Counted from the first letter of the stretch, positions 1 to 6,967 are shown. The stretch is 10,721 bases of DNA from Clostridiales bacterium UBA4717 (GCA_002404395.1 DHJP01000169.1:1-10721); one strand, 5' to 3'. Translations and numbers: made by a program. The notes: generated from the sequence alone by a model not told the origin.

Positions 1-48
1 CATCTATTGTAATCCTACACTTTTTTTGCGTGTTTTTCTGCTATTGCA

Positions 49-77
49 TTGACTTTATCCGAGCATTATGTTATCAT
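49..77 (+). promoter_or_regulatory. Candidate sigma-A promoter upstream of the GRE activase gene
   Basis: TTGACT (49-54), a 17-bp spacer and TATCAT (72-77) resemble a vegetative promoter (5/6 match at each hexamer). Transcription would start near 84, giving a leader of about 140 nt before the activase ATG at 222. I see no terminator or recognised riboswitch in that leader. If the promoter is real, the activase is the first gene of its transcript, so its glycyl-radical partner is not co-transcribed from just upstream. Confidence 0.5.
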
Positions 78-221
78 TCAAATGTTGACCGCCGATAAAG
101 CCGCCGGCGTATATTTATTGTCTCGCATATCGGAAAAGCGCCCGACCGAACGGTCTGAATCGGCAGGTCCGACACGGAAAAACTTCAATTCTTTGAGCCG
201 CCGCGCGGCATAGGTATTATT

Positions 222-1040
222 ATGCTTGGAACTGTATTTGATATAAAGGAATTTTCGGTCCACGACGGTCCCGGCGTGAGGACCACGGTCTTTCTTAAAG
301 GCTGTCCGTTGCGCTGTAAATGGTGTCATAATCCGGAGGGACTGTCTCCCGAACCGCAGCTCATGGTCAAAGAAAGCCGTTGCGTTCACTGCGGGCGCTG
401 TTTCAATCCCTGTCCCCATGAGATATGCAAAAAATTCGGCAGATGCCTGTTTGCCTGTCCGCAGGGACTTATCACGCTCAGCGGCAAGGAGATGGATTCG
501 TTCGACGTTGCCGCACGCGTTTTGCGCGGTGCCGATTTTTTGAGGATGTCCGGAGGCGGCGTAACGATCTCGGGCGGCGAACCGATGTTTCAGCACGAGT
601 TCACGATCGATCTGCTCAAAAGGCTAGGCGAGTTAAACCGTGCAATTCAGACAAGCGGCTTTACGACTCCAGAAATTTTCGCAAGCGTGATCCAAAACAC
701 CGATTACATAATGATGGACGTCAAGCTTGCCGATCCGGTAAAGCACAAGGAATATACCGGCGTCGATAATGCCTGTATACTTGAAAACCTCAGAATATTG
801 CAAAAAAGCAAAAAGCCGCACGCAATAAGAGTGCCGCTCATACCGGATATCACCGATACTCCCGAAAATCTTTCGGCGATCGCCGAGCTTGCCGGCGACT
901 CAAATGTTGAGCTGTTACCGTACAACGCCATGGCAGGGGCAAAATACAAAAGCGTCGGCATGACCTACCCCCTTGAGGGCCACAAAAGCACCAACAACAA
1001 AGTCGATCTCGAAATATTCAAGCACGCTAAGCTTGTTTAA
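222..1040 (+). CDS. Glycyl-radical enzyme activating enzyme (radical SAM, PflA-like)
   Basis: The 272-aa product resembles radical-SAM activases that place the glycyl radical on a pyruvate formate-lyase-type enzyme in the cytoplasm. Seen directly: an N-terminus with FSVHDGPGVRTTVFLKGC (11-28), the radical-SAM cluster motif C28-x3-C32-x2-C35, and the SAM-contacting SGGEP (117-121). Between these lies a ferredoxin-like cysteine insert (54-79), typical of the longer activases. Its first unit is complete (C54, C57, C60, C64). The second is CKKFGRC plus C79, with Phe72 where a ligand cysteine is expected. The start is the only ATG downstream of the in-frame stop at 156-158; a weak AGG lies 7 nt upstream. 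No glycyl-radical enzyme gene is present in the window, so the substrate is unknown. The next gene follows after 33 bp and is probably in the same operon. Confidence 0.9.
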   Translation: MLGTVFDIKEFSVHDGPGVRTTVFLKGCPLRCKWCHNPEGLSPEPQLMVKESRCVHCGRCFNPCPHEICKKFGRCLFACPQGLITLSGKEMDSFDVAARVLRGADFLRMSGGGVTISGGEPMFQHEFTIDLLKRLGELNRAIQTSGFTTPEIFASVIQNTDYIMMDVKLADPVKHKEYTGVDNACILENLRILQKSKKPHAIRVPLIPDITDTPENLSAIAELAGDSNVELLPYNAMAGAKYKSVGMTYPLEGHKSTNNKVDLEIFKHAKLV

Positions 1041-1073
1041 GGATATTTTACAACTACCGAAAGGAACGAACTC

Positions 1074-3140
1074 ATGAATGTATTTGAAAAAATGAAAGTG
1101 TGGGCGCTGCTCGAAAACGGCAGCAAAATTTTCCTCAAGAAGGACGGCAAAAACGGATATGTTTCAGAAGACGGCAACATCGCCGCCTCGCTCCGTACCG
1201 AAACGCGGGGAAATATGACCGCGCTCTTTATCAGCGCAAAAGCGGAGCGCGGATACTTAAACGGCAATTACGCCGTCGGAATATGCTCCGAATCGCTCAA
1301 AGATCTGAAGCGTTATCTCGCAAACTTCATGAACTGTGCTTTCTGGTGCAGAAGCGAGTTTTCAAGCGACCTCACAAAGCTCCATGTTGACACGCAGGGC
1401 TTTATGTATGAAAAAAACGACGGCAGATATTCTCTGCTTCTTCCGGTGTGCGATAAGGTCTATAAGGCAACGCTTTTCGGAGACAGCGACGGTATAAATC
1501 TCGGCATTACAAGCTATTACAGCAATCTTTCCAAAGCTGAGGACACTCTCGCGCTCATAATAAACGACGGAAGCGATGATCCCTATACGCTTGTGCACGA
1601 CAGCGCAAACTTTGCTTTTGATTTACTCGGAACCGGGCTCGGCACCATCGAAAAAAGACGCTACCCGGAATTGTTTGAATACCTCGGCTGGTGCTCGTGG
1701 GATGCAATGCATATCGACGTAAACGAGGAAGGGTTACTCGAAAAATGCCGTGAGTTCAAAGAAAAACAGATACCGGTCAGATGGGCGATCCTTGACGATA
1801 TGTGGGCAGACTGCCGCGGTCTCAATGCGCGTCCGTACATCAACAACGATATGTTCAGACAGATGCACTCCTCTGCACTCACCAGCTTTGAAGCCGATCA
1901 CGAGCGCTTTCCGAAGGGTCTCAAGCACTGCGTTCAGGAAATGAAAAAGCTCGGAATGCACGTCGGTATGTGGCACCCCACCACCGGATATTGGCGCGGC
2001 GTCGATCCCGAAGGGCCGCTTGCAAAAGAATTTGCCGACTGCCTTGAAACCGTGCCGAACGGCAAGCTCATACCGCGGATGGAGAGCGATAAGATATTCA
2101 AGTTCTACAATGCCTTCCACAAATTCTTCCGTGAATGCGGAGTCGAATTCGTAAAAATAGATAATCAAAGCTTCCTGCGCGGTCACTATCAGAACGTGTA
2201 CCCGATCGGAGTAGCCGCACGCGCGCTTCACGAAGGACTTGAAGCCTCGGTCGGCGCGAACTTCGACAACAATATAATCAACTGTATGTGCATGGCAAAC
2301 GAGAATATGTGGAACCGCCCGACCAGCGCGATAAACCGTTGCTCGGGAGACTTCCAGCCCGAAAACCGCGAATGGTTCAAAAAACACATTCTCCAATGCG
2401 TTTACAGTTCAATGTTTCAGGGCGAATTTTACTACTCCGACTTTGATATGTGGTGGACCGACGACGGACAGGCAACCAAAAACAGTCTGCTTCGCGCGAT
2501 CTCCGGCGGTCCTATCTACGTGAGCGATACGATCGGTCGTTCCAATAAGGCATTACTCGATCCGCTCGCCTTTAACGACGGCAGGATACTGCGTTGCGAC
2601 CGTCCGGCACGTCCGACGCTCGACTCGCTCTTTACCGATCCCGAGACCTCGACTTCGGCACTCAAAATATTCAATACCTGCGGAAACGGCAAATTCGGCG
2701 TGATCGCCGCCTACAACATAAATGCAAAAAACAAGTCGGTAAGCGGAACGATCTCCCCCTCAGACGTTCACGGTCTGCCCGACGGCGAGTACGCGGTATA
2801 CGAATACGAGACCGGCAAGCTCCATATCATGGACAAAAACGACATCTTTTCATTCAGACTTAAAGATCACGACGATTTCAGACTTTATATAATCTCACCG
2901 TTTGACAAGAACGGGATCGCAATGCTCGGCAGAATTGATAAATTCATGGCACCCGCCGCAGTTCTTGATTCTTTCAACAATACATATAATGTGTACGAAG
3001 GCGGAAAAACGGCGTTCGTCTGCAAGGGCAGACGGCAGTTTACGGCAGTTTGCGAAAGCGGCGAATACAAGGTGCTGAGAAACGGCTCGCTTTGTACCTT
3101 TACCTCACTGCCATCAGATCTGCATTTTGAGCTGAAATAA
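1074..3140 (+). CDS. GH36 family glycosidase, raffinose synthase/Sip1-like (probable alpha-galactosidase)
   Basis: The 688-aa product matches the raffinose synthase/Sip1 branch of GH36, retaining enzymes that act on alpha-galactosides. Visible landmarks: YLGWCSWDAM (203-212) at the start of the (beta/alpha)8 barrel; AILDDMWAD (238-246); VKIDNQS (360-366), whose Asp363 fits the catalytic nucleophile; RCSGD (422-426), whose Asp426 fits the acid/base of the clan RxxxD motif; and GEFYYSDFDMW (450-460), parallel to the plant GEFMQPDWDMF. Residues 1-200 and 510-688 should be beta-rich flanking domains. There is no signal peptide, so it is probably cytoplasmic and acts on imported oligosaccharides. 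AAGGAA (1061-1066) lies 7 nt before the ATG. It sits 33 bp after the activase gene and before a strong terminator. Family assignment is firm; hydrolase versus galactosyltransferase activity is not resolved by sequence. Confidence 0.88.
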   Translation: MNVFEKMKVWALLENGSKIFLKKDGKNGYVSEDGNIAASLRTETRGNMTALFISAKAERGYLNGNYAVGICSESLKDLKRYLANFMNCAFWCRSEFSSDLTKLHVDTQGFMYEKNDGRYSLLLPVCDKVYKATLFGDSDGINLGITSYYSNLSKAEDTLALIINDGSDDPYTLVHDSANFAFDLLGTGLGTIEKRRYPELFEYLGWCSWDAMHIDVNEEGLLEKCREFKEKQIPVRWAILDDMWADCRGLNARPYINNDMFRQMHSSALTSFEADHERFPKGLKHCVQEMKKLGMHVGMWHPTTGYWRGVDPEGPLAKEFADCLETVPNGKLIPRMESDKIFKFYNAFHKFFRECGVEFVKIDNQSFLRGHYQNVYPIGVAARALHEGLEASVGANFDNNIINCMCMANENMWNRPTSAINRCSGDFQPENREWFKKHILQCVYSSMFQGEFYYSDFDMWWTDDGQATKNSLLRAISGGPIYVSDTIGRSNKALLDPLAFNDGRILRCDRPARPTLDSLFTDPETSTSALKIFNTCGNGKFGVIAAYNINAKNKSVSGTISPSDVHGLPDGEYAVYEYETGKLHIMDKNDIFSFRLKDHDDFRLYIISPFDKNGIAMLGRIDKFMAPAAVLDSFNNTYNVYEGGKTAFVCKGRRQFTAVCESGEYKVLRNGSLCTFTSLPSDLHFELK

Positions 3141-3253
3141 CGTCCGAACGGCGACAGCATGAGCAAATATTTCAAAATTCCGGCGTGAAAATTCGGTTTT
3201 GCGCAAACGAAATTTTAAATTTTATGCTATGCCGTCCGAATCCGTACAGCTTC

Positions 3254-3294
3254 AAAAGGATGTTAAAAAGCGAAAGCTTTTTGACATCCTTTTT
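3254..3294 (+). terminator. Rho-independent terminator after the GH36 gene
   Basis: GGATGTTAAAAAGC (3258-3271), a GAAA tetraloop and GCTTTTTGACATCC (3276-3289) form a 14-bp stem with one G-U wobble, followed by TTTTT (3290-3294). The A-run on the 5' side could extend the stem or allow some activity in the other direction. It closes the activase-GH36 unit. Confidence 0.9.
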
Positions 3295-3310
3295 GCATTT
3301 TCACTTTAAA
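3281..3310 (+). promoter_or_regulatory. Candidate dapB promoter whose -35 lies inside the terminator stem
   Basis: A perfect TTGACA (3281-3286) lies in the 3' arm of the preceding terminator. After an 18-bp spacer comes TTTAAA (3305-3310, 4/6 match to TATAAT). Transcription would begin near 3317, leaving a leader of about 20 nt that carries the GGAGG of dapB. The -10 is weak, so this is a candidate. Another weak possibility, TTGCGC-18-TATGCT (3199-3228), would be cut off from dapB by the terminator. Confidence 0.45.
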
Positions 3311-3335
3311 TGCGCACGCCGACATGGAGGAATGT

Positions 3336-4034
3336 ATGAATATCATCGTTTTCGGTTCCGAAGGCAAAATGGGCAGAGTGACCGCCGAGTTAATACAAAA
3401 TTCAGCTCACACGCTTGCCGCAAAGGCTGACACGCTCGGCGGCGACGGCGTTTATCGCAGCATTTTCGACTGTAATACAGCGGCGGATGCGATAATTGAT
3501 TTTTCCACTCATGAAGCCACGCGTGAGCTCGTAGGCTTTCTGCTCGGACATATTGACCTGCAGCGCACGGCGCTCGTAACTGCGGTGACCGGCAGAGATC
3601 ACAAAGAAACGGAATTGATAAAGCTTTGCTCCGAAAAGCTACCCGTGTTTGCAAGCGCAAATATGTCGCTCGGCGCGGCACTGCTCGACGGACTTGTTGA
3701 AACGCTGGCGTCAAAGCTGCCGGAAGCGGACGTTGAAATAATCGAAACGCATCGGAAAGGCAAACTTGACATACCCAGCGGCACTGCGCTTGAGCTTGCG
3801 AAAACTATCGGCGAAGCGCGGGCGCGCGGCGGCAATACTATTATACACTCGCTGCGGCTCGGCAACACAATAGGAAGGCACGAGGTGATCTTCGACGACG
3901 GACTTCAGACGCTTACCGTCAGTCACAACGCAAATTCCCGCACGCTGTTTGCAAGCGGTGCAATAGCCGCCGCCGAGTTTGTATTCGGCAAGCCGCCGGG
4001 ATTATATACGATGCGGGATCTGATCGGAGATTAA
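3336..4034 (+). CDS. dapB: 4-hydroxy-tetrahydrodipicolinate reductase DapB
   Basis: DapB reduces 4-hydroxy-tetrahydrodipicolinate with NAD(P)H in the cytoplasm, a step towards diaminopimelate and lysine. Seen: the dinucleotide-binding GSEGKMG (7-13), IIDFS (53-57), the active-site stretch ETHRKGKLDIPSGTA (137-151) with His139 and Lys143 at the catalytic positions and the PSGTA substrate loop, then the C-terminal LTVSHNANSRTLFASGA (191-207). At 232 aa it is shorter than the 273-aa E. coli enzyme but within the range of compact clostridial forms. An ATG at 3324 is in frame, but GGAGG (3326-3330) sits 5 nt before the ATG at 3336, which decides the start. No other lysine-pathway gene is adjacent, so it appears monocistronic. 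Confidence 0.95.
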   Translation: MNIIVFGSEGKMGRVTAELIQNSAHTLAAKADTLGGDGVYRSIFDCNTAADAIIDFSTHEATRELVGFLLGHIDLQRTALVTAVTGRDHKETELIKLCSEKLPVFASANMSLGAALLDGLVETLASKLPEADVEIIETHRKGKLDIPSGTALELAKTIGEARARGGNTIIHSLRLGNTIGRHEVIFDDGLQTLTVSHNANSRTLFASGAIAAAEFVFGKPPGLYTMRDLIGD

Positions 4035-4201
4035 CACAAAAGCTCAGTCTCACATAGCGGACCCGAAGCCGCGCGCTTTGCTTTTCAAAGACAGATCAGA
4101 AGTGCCAAACCCCATCGGCAATGTTCCGAAAGACAGACACGGCGATATGTCAGCAAATCGACCCGTTGTAAGCAGGATTTTAAAGCATCATAAATGACCC
4201 G

Positions 4202-4243
4202 GCAAGAAGGCGGAGGCAAGACTGTTTGTCTCCGCTTTCTTGC
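4202..4243. repeat. Long inverted repeat (18-bp hairpin) without a T-tract
   Basis: GCAAGAAGGCGGAGGCAA (4202-4219) and TTGTCTCCGCTTTCTTGC (4226-4243) pair over 18 bp with two G-U wobbles around a 6-nt loop. The following bases, GCCCGTTTCC, are not a T-run, nor is there an A-run on the other side. It lies 168 bp after dapB. It may be a dapB 3'-end processing or stabilising hairpin, a non-canonical terminator, or the remnant of a repeat element. Confidence 0.75.
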
Positions 4244-4304
4244 GCCCGTTTCCGCGCGCAGCGGATATGCGGTATTATCTGTAAGACTCGGAAAACATTT
4301 TGCG

Positions 4305-4334
4305 GTGACAAACTATACCTCTATCGCTTATAAT
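4305..4334 (+). promoter_or_regulatory. Candidate promoter for the mecA-like gene
   Basis: GTGACA (4305-4310, 5/6 match), an 18-bp spacer and a perfect TATAAT (4329-4334) predict a start near 4341, about 78 nt before the GTG start of the next gene. Confidence 0.65.
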
Positions 4335-4418
4335 AGTAGTATATCGGCATCGCCAAGAAACGAAAGCCGAATAACAGATCCCGCGCCGTAAGCAACGGCA
4401 GAACGGAGAATAATGTAA

Positions 4419-5036
4419 GTGGAACTGATCCTGATAAACGCCGACAAAATGAAAATCGTGCTGACCAAAAATGATATGGAGCAATACGGCATACATATTG
4501 ATTTTCAGCTGTTTACCCTCGGACGTGCGGGAAGCGTTATCCGAGAGGCGTTTTCCGATGTGCTCGATGAAGTAAAATATGAAACCGGGTTTGATGCGCT
4601 CGGCGCTCACTCGATAATTCAGGTATATCCGGCGCGTGACGGCGGATGTGAACTGTATATAACAAAATTCGACAGAGGCGGTGATGATACCGTGAACGAA
4701 GCGGCACGCACGGAAAAACGAGAATCCTGCGCACGCGCAAAGAAAACAATGGTACACAGCGTATTTGCGTTCGACAGTCCGATCGACCTTATAGATGCCT
4801 GTACCATGCTCGCAAGTACATACAACGGCTGCAGCAGCCGCCTGTACCGCTCCGACGACCGCTATTATCTCATGCTTGAGCATGAGTCTCCCGCCGCGGC
4901 GCCGCCGATATTTACGCGTCTTTGCGACTTCGGTTATGAAGTGACCGACAGATACCTTGAAGCATACCTTGAGGAGCACGGCAGCTGTCTGATCGAATCT
5001 TCCGTCATAGAGAAGCTCGGCCGAGGCAGCCGGTAA
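4419..5036 (+). CDS. mecA: MecA-family ClpC adaptor protein
   Basis: The 205-aa product resembles MecA, the adaptor that delivers substrates to the ClpC-ClpP protease in Firmicutes (ComK in Bacillus subtilis). Seen: an N-terminal domain starting MELILINADKMKIVLTKNDM with the typical pattern before a Gly (1-24); a polar, charged linker (about 86-108); and a C-terminal domain with FDSPIDLIDACTML (118-131), LYRSDDRYYLMLE (142-154) and the closing FGYEVTDRYLEAYLEEHG (171-188). Length fits the family (about 200-240 aa). The start is GTG; GGAG (4405-4408) lies 10 nt upstream. An in-frame ATG at 4413 sits nearer the SD but is followed at once by TAA, so it cannot be the start. Substrates cannot be inferred from the neighbours. 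Family call is good, orthology likely. Confidence 0.82.
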   Translation: MELILINADKMKIVLTKNDMEQYGIHIDFQLFTLGRAGSVIREAFSDVLDEVKYETGFDALGAHSIIQVYPARDGGCELYITKFDRGGDDTVNEAARTEKRESCARAKKTMVHSVFAFDSPIDLIDACTMLASTYNGCSSRLYRSDDRYYLMLEHESPAAAPPIFTRLCDFGYEVTDRYLEAYLEEHGSCLIESSVIEKLGRGSR

Positions 5037-5051
5037 TTCGATCGAAAAAGG

Positions 5052-5080
5052 TTGACTTTGAAAAGCAGATGTGTTAAACT
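5052..5080 (+). promoter_or_regulatory. Candidate promoter for the uracil-DNA glycosylase/AEC operon
   Basis: TTGACT (5052-5057), a 17-bp spacer and TAAACT (5075-5080) lie about 40 bp before the start codon, just after the mecA-like stop. No terminator is visible between the two genes, so read-through from the mecA-like gene is also possible. Confidence 0.55.
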
Positions 5081-5119
5081 TATGTCACTATGATTCGGCG
5101 GTGACAGTAGGTGACGTTA

Positions 5120-5674
5120 ATGAACCTGAATGAGCTTGAAGCACTCTGCGGCAAATGTGAAAAATGCGGACTCTGCCGCACGAGAAAAAATATCGTATTC
5201 GGAACAGGCAACCCGAACGCAAAGCTGATGTTTGTCGGCGAGGCTCCCGGGGAAAAAGAGGACGAAAGCGGAATACCGTTTGTCGGTCCTGCCGGAAAAC
5301 TGCTCGATAAATACCTTGAGTACGTCGGAATAGACCGCGAGCTTGTATACATAGCAAATATCCTTAAATGCAGACCGCCGCATAACCGTGACCCGAAGCC
5401 CGACGAGGAAGATTCATGCATGGACTTTCTGAGAGAGCAGGTCAGAATAATAAAGCCCGAAATCATCGTATGTCTCGGAAGAATATCCGCAATGCGTCTG
5501 ATAAAACCCGACTTTCGCATAACACGCGAGCATGGGATCAGATTCAAGATCGGCAGATTTACGATGTATGCGGTATATCATCCGTCCGCCCTGCTCAGAG
5601 ATCCGTCCAAAAAAGGCGACATGATGCGTGATATGAAGGAAATATATAAAACACTCGGAGAGCTTCAAAAATGA
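5120..5674 (+). CDS. udg: Family 4 uracil-DNA glycosylase (4Fe-4S)
   Basis: The 184-aa product matches family 4 UDGs, iron-sulfur enzymes that excise uracil from DNA to begin base-excision repair. Seen: cluster ligands C13 and C16 (with extra cysteines C10 and C19), then C84 in LKCRPPHNRDP and C100, giving the family spacing C-x2-C ... C-x15-C; motif A GEAPGEKED (40-48); FVGPAGKLLD (54-63); and motif B HPSALLRDP (154-162). An in-frame GTG at 5111 is possible, but AGGTGA (5109-5114) stands 5 nt before the ATG at 5120, and the protein then begins MNLNELEALC as expected. The stop overlaps the next start as ATGA, indicating translational coupling. No LexA-type site is seen at its promoter. Confidence 0.93.
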   Translation: MNLNELEALCGKCEKCGLCRTRKNIVFGTGNPNAKLMFVGEAPGEKEDESGIPFVGPAGKLLDKYLEYVGIDRELVYIANILKCRPPHNRDPKPDEEDSCMDFLREQVRIIKPEIIVCLGRISAMRLIKPDFRITREHGIRFKIGRFTMYAVYHPSALLRDPSKKGDMMRDMKEIYKTLGELQK

Positions 5675-6612
5675 TAATTACGGTATTCAAAATGATGCTG
5701 ACGCTGTTTATACTCTGCGCGGCAGGCTTTTTTGCACGTCGGCACGGCATCATAAACGATGACTTTTCACGCAGACTGTCGCGGCTCGTAATTGAGATCG
5801 CACAACCCTTTCTTATTGTATATTCGGTGATCTCTGCGGAATATTCAAAGGCAAAGCTCTTATCCGGCCTTGCAGTGGTCGGTATCGGTCTGCTTTGTCA
5901 CACCATTATGGCGTTTGCGGCGCATCTTTACTCAAGATTCATTCACGAATTCAATGAAGCCAAGATCGTATCATTTGCTATAATATTCACCAATTGCGGA
6001 TTTCTCGGACTGCCCGTTATCGGCGAAACTCTCGGTGCGGACGGTCAGTTTTACGGCGCATTTTACCTCATCTCGTTCAATCTTTTCTTATGGAGTTGGG
6101 GAATGATCCTGCTCGGAAAAGGCAGGACCGATATAAAGCTCAACCCGAAAAAGCTCGTGCTCAATTACGGAACCACCCCCTGCCTTGTAGGAATAGCATT
6201 ATATATGCTCAAGCCTTTCTTTGAACTTCCCGATTTCATGTTAAATGCTTTCAATTTTCTCGGTTCGCTCTGCACGCCGCTTTCACAGCTGATTATCGGC
6301 GGTCTGATCGCCACGAGAAGCGCCAAAAGCTTCCTACTCTCACCGAAGATCTACCTGTTTTCACTCTACAAGCTTATAGCGGTGCCGCTTGCATTTGCGC
6401 TTGTCTGCCGCCTTGTCGGTGCCGGTGAGTTCATGACATACTTCATTACCGTTATGACCGCGCTTCCGAGCGCTTCAAACGCCGCAATGTTCGGCGAAAT
6501 ATATGACATCAAACCCGGATATGCGGCGGAGCTTGTAGGTATGACCACCGTGCTCAGCGTGGCGACCATACCGCTTGTTCTGCACCTTGCCGGGCTTATA
6601 CTCTCGCTTTGA
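5671..6612 (+). CDS. AEC-family transporter (auxin efflux carrier fold)
   Basis: The 313-aa membrane protein fits the AEC family (Pfam Mem_trans), bacterial carriers whose known members move small organic acids such as malate. It is hydrophobic throughout, with about ten likely membrane segments. Characteristic parts are the first helix and loop (1-30, ending FFARRHGIIND), TNCGFLGLPVIGE (107-119), and the C-terminal ALPSASNAAMFGEIYD (264-279) followed by a final pair of helices. Length is normal. The ATG overlaps the glycosylase stop (ATGA), so the two are co-translated, although no functional link between base-excision repair and this transporter is known to me. The substrate cannot be told from sequence. 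No terminator follows; the tRNA promoter begins 29 bp after the stop. Confidence 0.9.
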   Translation: MIITVFKMMLTLFILCAAGFFARRHGIINDDFSRRLSRLVIEIAQPFLIVYSVISAEYSKAKLLSGLAVVGIGLLCHTIMAFAAHLYSRFIHEFNEAKIVSFAIIFTNCGFLGLPVIGETLGADGQFYGAFYLISFNLFLWSWGMILLGKGRTDIKLNPKKLVLNYGTTPCLVGIALYMLKPFFELPDFMLNAFNFLGSLCTPLSQLIIGGLIATRSAKSFLLSPKIYLFSLYKLIAVPLAFALVCRLVGAGEFMTYFITVMTALPSASNAAMFGEIYDIKPGYAAELVGMTTVLSVATIPLVLHLAGLILSL

Positions 6613-6641
6613 CAAAAAAATAAAAAAATTGCAAAAAGGTA

Positions 6642-6670
6642 TTGACAATCAGCGTTGTTTTTGATATACT
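6642..6670 (+). promoter_or_regulatory. Strong promoter of the tRNA operon
   Basis: Perfect TTGACA (6642-6647), a 17-bp spacer and TATACT (6665-6670, 5/6), with a TGA just before it that fits an extended -10. It is preceded by an A-rich stretch (6614-6637) that may act as an UP element. The first tRNA begins 23 bp after the -10. Confidence 0.9.
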
Positions 6671-6693
6671 ATACGAGTCGCGAGGATACAGAC

Positions 6694-6768
6694 GCTGGTG
6701 TGGCTCAATGGCAGAGCAGCTGATTTGTAATCAGCAGGTTGATGGTTCGACTCCGTTCACCAGCTCCA
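6694..6768 (+). tRNA. tRNA-Thr (anticodon UGU)
   Basis: The cloverleaf is complete: acceptor arms GCTGGTG (6694-6700) and CACCAGC (6758-6764), D stem GCTC/GAGC, anticodon stem GCTGA/TCAGC around loop TTTGTAA with anticodon TGT at 6726-6728, and T arm GATGG/CCGTT with loop TTCGACT. Discriminator T6765 and the CCA (6766-6768) are encoded. The T stem contains two G-U pairs. Confidence 0.97.
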
Positions 6769-6853
6769 GGGAGCGTTCCCGAGCGGCCAAAGGGGGCAGA
6801 CTGTAAATCTGTTGTCACTGACTTCGGTGGTCCGAATCCACCCGCTCCCACCA
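6769..6853 (+). tRNA. tRNA-Tyr (anticodon GUA), class II
   Basis: Acceptor arms GGGAGCG (6769-6775) and CGCTCCC (6843-6849), anticodon stem GCAGA/TCTGT around CTGTAAA with GTA at 6803-6805, a long variable arm typical of tRNA-Tyr (about 6811-6825), and T stem GGTGG/CCACC. Discriminator A and CCA (6851-6853) are encoded. It starts on the base after the CCA of tRNA-Thr, so RNase cleavage must separate them with no spacer. The T loop reads TCCGAAT: position 55, normally U (pseudouridine), is C. Confidence 0.96.
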
Positions 6854-6882
6854 AAAGCACTTGCTTCGGCAAGTGCTTTTTT
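6854..6882 (+). terminator. Terminator of the tRNA operon
   Basis: GCACTTGC (6857-6864), TTCG tetraloop, GCAAGTGC (6869-6876), then TTTTTT (6877-6882). It begins directly after the tRNA-Tyr CCA. Confidence 0.95.
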
Positions 6883-6923
6883 ATATCATTAGCCGCTTTT
6901 GTATATCTGCGAACAGACGAATC

Positions 6924-6967
6924 AAAGAGCATAGCATCCGATTTTACCCGGAGCTATGCTCTTTTTT
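6924..6967. terminator. Hairpin between convergent tRNA and sirtuin transcripts
   Basis: AAAGAGCATAGC (6924-6935) pairs with GCTATGCTCTTT (6953-6964), with a further TCCG/CGGA inner stem. A T-run follows on the + strand (through 6967), so it is a good second terminator for the tRNA side. On the minus strand it starts one base after the sirtuin stop codon, with only a short TTT after the stem. It is probably a bidirectional terminator. Confidence 0.8.

Larger units (their letters stand above)
4035..4418. other. Intergenic gap between dapB and the mecA-like gene
   Basis: This 384-bp stretch shows no credible coding sequence on either strand. The 65-codon frame at 4194-4391 runs through a hairpin and a promoter and has no ribosome binding site. 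The first 165 bp hold only a minor CTTTG/CAAAG stem. The second half contains a long hairpin (4202-4243) and a promoter (4305-4334), annotated separately. I recognise no known RNA family. Confidence 0.6.

Noticed and set aside
82..213. A 43-codon frame ending 8 bp before the activase start
   Set aside because: Its ATG lies at the predicted transcription start, so it would have no leader or SD, and the peptide has no recognisable features.
1734..2396. A 220-aa minus-strand frame inside the GH36 gene
   Set aside because: It is antisense to the catalytic barrel; the + strand carries conserved glycosidase motifs over the whole stretch.
4275..4979. A 234-aa minus-strand frame over the mecA-like gene
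   Set aside because: It runs across the promoter and antisense to MecA motifs, and no protein family is apparent.
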